Assembly: GCA_030746295.1 (NCBI GenBank) | Contig: JASLMY010000077.1 | Location: 1 to 19,147 of the forward strand | Direction of reading: 5' to 3' | Length of the DNA: 19,147 nt | Source: Alphaproteobacteria bacterium | Lineage (GTDB): Bacteria; Pseudomonadota; Alphaproteobacteria; GCA-2731375 | Part shown: positions 15,776 to 19,147 of the stretch, piece after piece | How positions within the stretch are numbered: the stretch's first letter is position 1 | Layout: each line of letters starts with the position of its first letter | Position numbers and translations under genes: made by a program | Notes under the pieces: model-generated | Told to the model about the DNA's origin: nothing | Seen by the model: the letters and a program-made list of their open reading frames with translations, nothing else | Databases searched by the model: none

Positions 15776-16984
15776 GTGCGCTCGAAGGCTTGGTCACTCG
15801 GCCTGTTGGCCTTCTGCGAGGTGGCGGCCCTGGCGCTCTGGTTTTCCGCCTCCGCGGTGCTGCCCTCGTTGCAGGCGGAATACGATATCGGCCCGACGCT
15901 GGCCGCGCTCTATACCAGCTCGGTGCAGGCCGGCTTCGTCGCCGGCACCTTGGCGAGCGCCGTGCTCGGCCTCGCCGACCGCCTCGACATGCGGCGCTTC
16001 TTCATGGCCTCGACGCTGCTGGCGACGGCGGCCAACGCGGCGATCTTGCTGGTCGAGCCGACCTCGCCGCTGGTCCTTCTCTGCCGCTTCGTCACCGGCG
16101 CGGCGATGGCCGGGATCTATCCGGTCGGCATGAAGCTCGCCACCACCTGGGCCCGTGGCGACATGGGGCTGCTCGTCGGCCTGCTGGTGGCGGCGATAAC
16201 GCTCGGCACCGGCTCGCCGCATCTCTTCAACGCCTTCGGCGGCCTCGACTGGCAGTTCACCATCCTCGCCACCTCGGCCGTAGCGCTTGCCGCGGCGCTG
16301 GCCATCAACTTCGTTGCCGTCGGCCCCAAGCACGGCCCCTCGCCGCCCTTCGACCCCCGTGTCGCCCTCGAGGCCTATACGGTACCGTCCATGCGGCTCG
16401 CCAACCTCGGCTACCTCGGCCATATGTGGGAACTCTTCGCCATGTGGGCCTGGCTCGCCGTCTTCCTGCAGGCGAGCTTTTCCTCGAGCCTGGAGGCCGA
16501 GGCGGCGGCGCTCTGGTCCAGGCTCGCCGCCTTTACCGCGATCGGCGTCGGTGGCGCCGTAGGTGCCGCGCTCGGCGGCGTCCTGGCGGACCGCTTCGGG
16601 CGCACCACGCTGACCATGGGGGCGATGACGGCGAGCGGCCTCACGGCGATCGCCATCGGCTTCCTCTACGGTGCCGAGCCGTGGCTGGTGTTCTTGGTCG
16701 CCCTCTTTTGGGGCGCCGTGGTGATCGCCGACTCGGCCCAGTTCTCGGCCTCCGTCGCCGAGCTGTCGGAGCCCGACAAGGTCGGCACCATGCTGACCAT
16801 GCAGACGAGTGTCGGCTTCATGCTGACGCTGGCCACCGTGCACCTGATCCCCGGCATGGTCGAGATCGTCGGCTGGCGCTTTGCCTTCGCCTCGCTGGCC
16901 ATCGGGCCCTTCCTCGGCGTCTGGGCCATGGCCCGCCTTCGCGCCCACCCGGAATCGGTTAAGCTGGCGGGCGGGCGACGCTGA
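15776..16984 (+). CDS. Major facilitator superfamily transporter
   Basis: The protein has 402 residues with about twelve hydrophobic segments and no soluble domain. The MFS motif A appears twice, as expected from the internal duplication: GLADRLDMRRFF between helices 2 and 3, and GGVLADRFGRTTLTMGAM between helices 8 and 9. RFVTGAAMAGIYPVGMKLATTW fits helix 4-5 of the nitrate/nitrite and drug-efflux-like branches, but the substrate cannot be told. GTG 15776 is chosen because GGGAGG (15760-15765) stands 10 bases before it; a GTG at 15758 would put that site inside the gene. It follows the F0 terminator, so it needs its own promoter, which was not recognised. The next gene starts 18 bp after it. 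Confidence 0.88.
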   Translation: MRSKAWSLGLLAFCEVAALALWFSASAVLPSLQAEYDIGPTLAALYTSSVQAGFVAGTLASAVLGLADRLDMRRFFMASTLLATAANAAILLVEPTSPLVLLCRFVTGAAMAGIYPVGMKLATTWARGDMGLLVGLLVAAITLGTGSPHLFNAFGGLDWQFTILATSAVALAAALAINFVAVGPKHGPSPPFDPRVALEAYTVPSMRLANLGYLGHMWELFAMWAWLAVFLQASFSSSLEAEAAALWSRLAAFTAIGVGGAVGAALGGVLADRFGRTTLTMGAMTASGLTAIAIGFLYGAEPWLVFLVALFWGAVVIADSAQFSASVAELSEPDKVGTMLTMQTSVGFMLTLATVHLIPGMVEIVGWRFAFASLAIGPFLGVWAMARLRAHPESVKLAGGRR

Positions 16985-17002
16985 AAGCAAGGAGAACGGC
17001 CG

Positions 17003-17575
17003 ATGAGCATGTATCACGACGGCATGCGCGAGCTGCAAGACCGTTACGGTGGCCGCAAGGTGGCGGACAGGCTGGAGCAGCATCGCCGGCACGCCACCTT
17101 CACCGATGAGGATCGGCAGCTGATCGAGGCGTCGCCGTTTTTCTTTCTCGCCACCGCATGGAAGGACAGCGTCGATTGCTCGATGAAGGGCGGCATGCCC
17201 GGCTTCGTCCGCGTCACCGGCCCGAGCGAGCTCACCTGGCCCGACTACGACGGCAACCGCATGTACCGGAGTCTCGGCAACATGCTCCGCAATCCGTCCG
17301 TGGGGCTGCTATTCGTCACCTTCGATGCCGCGTCGACGCGGCTTCGCCTGACCGGCCAAGCCCGGATCGACGAGAGCGAGGCCGCGCTCGAGGGCCTGCC
17401 CGGCGCCAAGCGGCTGATCCGCGTCGCTGCCGACTACATCTACTACAACTGCCCCCGCTACATCCCGAAGATGGAATTCGTCGAGCCCTCGGTCTACGCG
17501 CCACGGCCCGACTACACGCCGCCGGAGCCGGAATGGAAGGGCCGCGATTACATCCTGGACGTCCTCGACGAGTAG
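17003..17575 (+). CDS. Pyridoxamine 5'-phosphate oxidase-like flavin-binding protein
   Basis: The protein has 190 residues. After a helical N-terminus (about 1-38) the split-barrel core shows SPFFFLATAWKDSVDCSMKGG, FVRVTGPSELTWPDYDGNRMYRSLGN, then MLRNPSVGLLFVTF and TRLRLTGQARI, which is the pattern of the PNPOx-like FMN-binding family often annotated as general-stress or flavin-nucleotide-binding proteins. The CPRYIPKMEFVEPSVYAP tail is common in this subgroup. The ligand and substrate are not known; FMN is expected. AAGGAG lies 9 bases before the ATG. It probably shares a transcript with the MFS gene upstream and the FosA-like gene 29 bp downstream. No functional link between them is evident. 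Confidence 0.87.
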   Translation: MSMYHDGMRELQDRYGGRKVADRLEQHRRHATFTDEDRQLIEASPFFFLATAWKDSVDCSMKGGMPGFVRVTGPSELTWPDYDGNRMYRSLGNMLRNPSVGLLFVTFDAASTRLRLTGQARIDESEAALEGLPGAKRLIRVAADYIYYNCPRYIPKMEFVEPSVYAPRPDYTPPEPEWKGRDYILDVLDE

Positions 17576-17604
17576 GCGCCAGTGATGGAGAAGTTCAGGC
17601 CGCG

Positions 17605-18023
17605 ATGATCCGGGGCGTTAACCACATCACCTTGGCGGTGACCGGGCTCGAGCGCTCGGTCGATTTCTACGTTCGCGCCCTGGGCTGCCGGCTGGTCGCG
17701 CGCTGGCCCGGCGGTGCCTATCTCCAAGCTGGAGAGACCTGGTTGGCGCTAATCGTCGACGGCAAGGTCGCCGAGGCCGACCGGCCCGACTATTCGCACC
17801 TCGCCTTCGGCTGCGAGGCGGCCGAGTTCGCTGGCCTCGTCGCGGCCCTGCGCACGGTGGGGGCCGAGGAGTGGTCGGAGAACCGGTCGGAAGGGGACTC
17901 GTTCTATTTCCTGGACCCCGACGGCCACAAGCTGGAGCTGCACGTCGGCGACCTGGCGACCTGGCGACACGGCTCAGGGCGATGCGGGACGAGCCTTGGG
18001 GCGAGATCGCGTTCTTCTCGTAG
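17605..18023 (+). pseudogene. FosA-like glyoxalase/bleomycin-resistance-fold gene, frameshifted by an 8-bp duplication
   Basis: From ATG 17605 the frame encodes a FosA-family vicinal-oxygen-chelate protein through residue 119: metal ligands His7 (GVNHITLAV), His65 (DYSHLAFG) and Glu111 (GHKLELHVGD), and the loop NRSEGDSFYFLDPDGH. At 17950-17965 GACCTGGC occurs twice in tandem. Reading on without correction gives unrelated residues and no stop before the window end. Removing one copy gives 136 residues ending TRLRAMRDEPWGEIAFFS and a TAG at 18021-18023, the expected family length and tail, with Arg120 aligned to FosA Arg119. FosA conjugates glutathione to fosfomycin; here the FosA Lys90 position is Ser91, so the substrate may differ. 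The break could be a real mutation or an assembly artefact. It lies 10 bp from the convergent gcvPB. Confidence 0.85.
17950..17965. repeat. 8-bp tandem duplication (GACCTGGC x2)
   Basis: Two exact adjacent copies, 17950-17957 and 17958-17965, followed by a further GAC. The unit is not a multiple of three and falls at the point where the FosA-like frame breaks, so it looks like a replication-slippage duplication. Confidence 0.9.
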
Positions 18024-18033
18024 GAAGCGCGTT

Positions 18034-19147
18034 CTACTCAGCCGCCTCCGCCGCCTCGGCCGCCGGCGGCTGCCAACGCAGCACTGGGTGGCGGGCCGCC
18101 TGGACCTCGTCGAGGCGGCGGCGCGGGGCGTAGAAGGGGGCGCCCTTGAAGCGGTCGGTCCGGCCCGCCTTGGCATCGGCGGCGAGGCCCCGCATCACGG
18201 CGATGAACTCGTCCAGGCTCTCTTTCGACTCGGTCTCGGTCGGCTCGATCAGCATGGCGCCGTGCACCACCAGCGGGAAGTACATCGTCATCGGGTGATA
18301 ACCCTCGTCGATCATCGCCTTGGCGACATCCAGCGTCGTGACTCCGGTGTCCTTCAGGAAGCCGTCGTCGAACAGCACCTCGTGCATGCAGGGGCCGGGG
18401 TAGGAGGGCGTCATCACGTCCTCCAGCCCGGCCAGCACGTAGTTGGCGGCGAGCACCGAATCCTCGGCCACTTGGCGCAATCCGTCGGCGCCGTGGCTCA
18501 GCATGTAGGAGAGCGCCCGGACGAACATGCCCATCTGGCCGTGGAAGCTCTTCATGCGGCCGAAGCTCTTGGCTGCCGCCGCGTCCTCGGCCCGGTGCTC
18601 GACGAGCGCGAAGCCGTCGGGCCCGTGCACCACGTAGGGCAGCGGCGCAAACGGCGCCAGCGCCTCCGACAGCACCACCGGCCCGCTGCCGGGGCCGCCG
18701 CCGCCGTGCGGTGTGGAGAAGGTCTTGTGCAGGTTCAGGTGCATGCAGTCGATGCCGAGGTCGCCCGGCCTGACCCGGCCGACGATGGCGTTGAAGTTGG
18801 CGCCGTCGCAGTAGAAGAAGCCGCCGGCCCGGTGCACGAGATCGGCGATCTCGACGATCTCGTCCTCGAAGAGCCCGCAGGTGCTGGGATTGGTGATCAT
18901 GATGCCGGCGACATGGGGCCCGAGCACGCCCTTCAGGGCCTCGATGTCGATGCGGCCGCGGGCGTTGCCCGGGATCTCCTCGATGTCGTAGCCGCAGATC
19001 GCCGCCGTCGCCGGGTTGGTGCCGTGCGCGTTCTCGGGCACCAGGACCACCTGGCGCGGATCGCCCCGGTCCTGCAACGCGGCACGGATCGCCATCAGGC
19101 CGCAGGTCTCGCCATGCGCGCCGGCGGCCGGCGACATCGCCACCGCC
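18034..19147 (-). CDS. gcvPB: Glycine dehydrogenase (decarboxylating) subunit 2, C-terminal part
   Basis: The gene runs leftward and its 5' end lies beyond the window; about 371 codons are visible of the roughly 480-520 usual for this subunit. The P protein of the glycine cleavage system decarboxylates glycine with pyridoxal phosphate and passes the aminomethyl group to the H protein. The PLP lysine lies in HLNLHKTFSTPHGGGGPG, a near-invariant segment (Lys codon about 18724-18726). Other landmarks are SPAAGAHGE, ENAHGTNPATAAICGY, ITNPSTCGLFE, YCDGANFNAI and EPTETESKESLDEF. The two-subunit form (GcvPA/GcvPB) is indicated by the short C-terminus after that segment; gcvPA, gcvH and gcvT would be expected upstream, outside the window. 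The Ala/Glu repeats at the very C-terminus (AAEAAEAAE) are an unstructured tail. Confidence 0.95.
   Translation of the reverse strand, partial: AVAMSPAAGAHGETCGLMAIRAALQDRGDPRQVVLVPENAHGTNPATAAICGYDIEEIPGNARGRIDIEALKGVLGPHVAGIMITNPSTCGLFEDEIVEIADLVHRAGGFFYCDGANFNAIVGRVRPGDLGIDCMHLNLHKTFSTPHGGGGPGSGPVVLSEALAPFAPLPYVVHGPDGFALVEHRAEDAAAAKSFGRMKSFHGQMGMFVRALSYMLSHGADGLRQVAEDSVLAANYVLAGLEDVMTPSYPGPCMHEVLFDDGFLKDTGVTTLDVAKAMIDEGYHPMTMYFPLVVHGAMLIEPTETESKESLDEFIAVMRGLAADAKAGRTDRFKGAPFYAPRRRLDEVQAARHPVLRWQPPAAEAAEAAE

Noticed and set aside
17585..17608. Seven-codon upstream ORF (MEKFRPR) whose TGA overlaps the FosA-like ATG
   Set aside because: Possible by chance, with no convincing ribosome binding site; could be a coupling leader but the evidence is too thin.
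17605..19147. Continuous forward frame from the FosA-like start to the window end, as if a long fusion protein
   Set aside because: After the duplication it reads antisense through gcvPB with no recognisable domain; the absence of stops follows from GC bias.

Overview
This is a high-GC bacterial chromosome window that looks alphaproteobacterial, plausibly of the Rhodospirillales/Kiloniellales kind; the order is only an impression. The evidence is a CcrM-type GANTC methyltransferase next to ribonuclease HII, the run mutY - DUF721 - dsbA - smc, and a separate F0 operon (atpI-atpB-atpE-atpF'-atpF) with two diverged b subunits and no F1 genes beside it. No rRNA, tRNA, CRISPR array, insertion sequence or phage gene was found. 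The gene density is ordinary and most genes are core housekeeping.

Layout. 1-582: 3' end of a zinc-type alcohol dehydrogenase. 633-2679: a CPA2 cation/proton antiporter overlapping rnhB. 2678-3814: three GANTC sites packed into 39 bp directly ahead of ccrM. 3822-7186: a signalling and redox block made of a leftward PepSY protein - OmpR-type regulator - histidine kinase operon, divergent from a second small PepSY protein and a cytochrome b561. The shared upstream region holds a perfect 10-bp inverted repeat. 7216-8322: mutY, leftward. 8381-13103: DUF721/DciA-like gene, DsbA-like oxidoreductase and smc, rightward. 13168-15699: a consensus-like promoter and the F0 operon, closed by a hairpin terminator. 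15776-18023: an MFS transporter, a PNPOx-like flavoprotein and a FosA/glyoxalase gene. 18034-19147: gcvPB, leftward, cut by the window end.

How the genes work together. ccrM, DUF721/DciA and smc belong to chromosome replication, methylation and segregation; rnhB and mutY are repair enzymes. The atp genes build the membrane proton channel of ATP synthase. The PepSY/two-component/cytochrome block is the most accessory-like part and resembles envelope redox or metal-stress modules in which a two-component system controls a b-type cytochrome and periplasmic PepSY proteins.

The two observations most worth following are (a) the FosA-like gene, broken by an exact 8-bp tandem duplication whose removal restores a full-length FosA-family reading frame including the expected arginine and C-terminus, and (b) the GANTC cluster abutting the ccrM start, which suggests methylation-sensed autoregulation as described in Caulobacter. 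I did not find convincing evidence of a wholly new system; the divergent PepSY/cytochrome locus is the nearest candidate.
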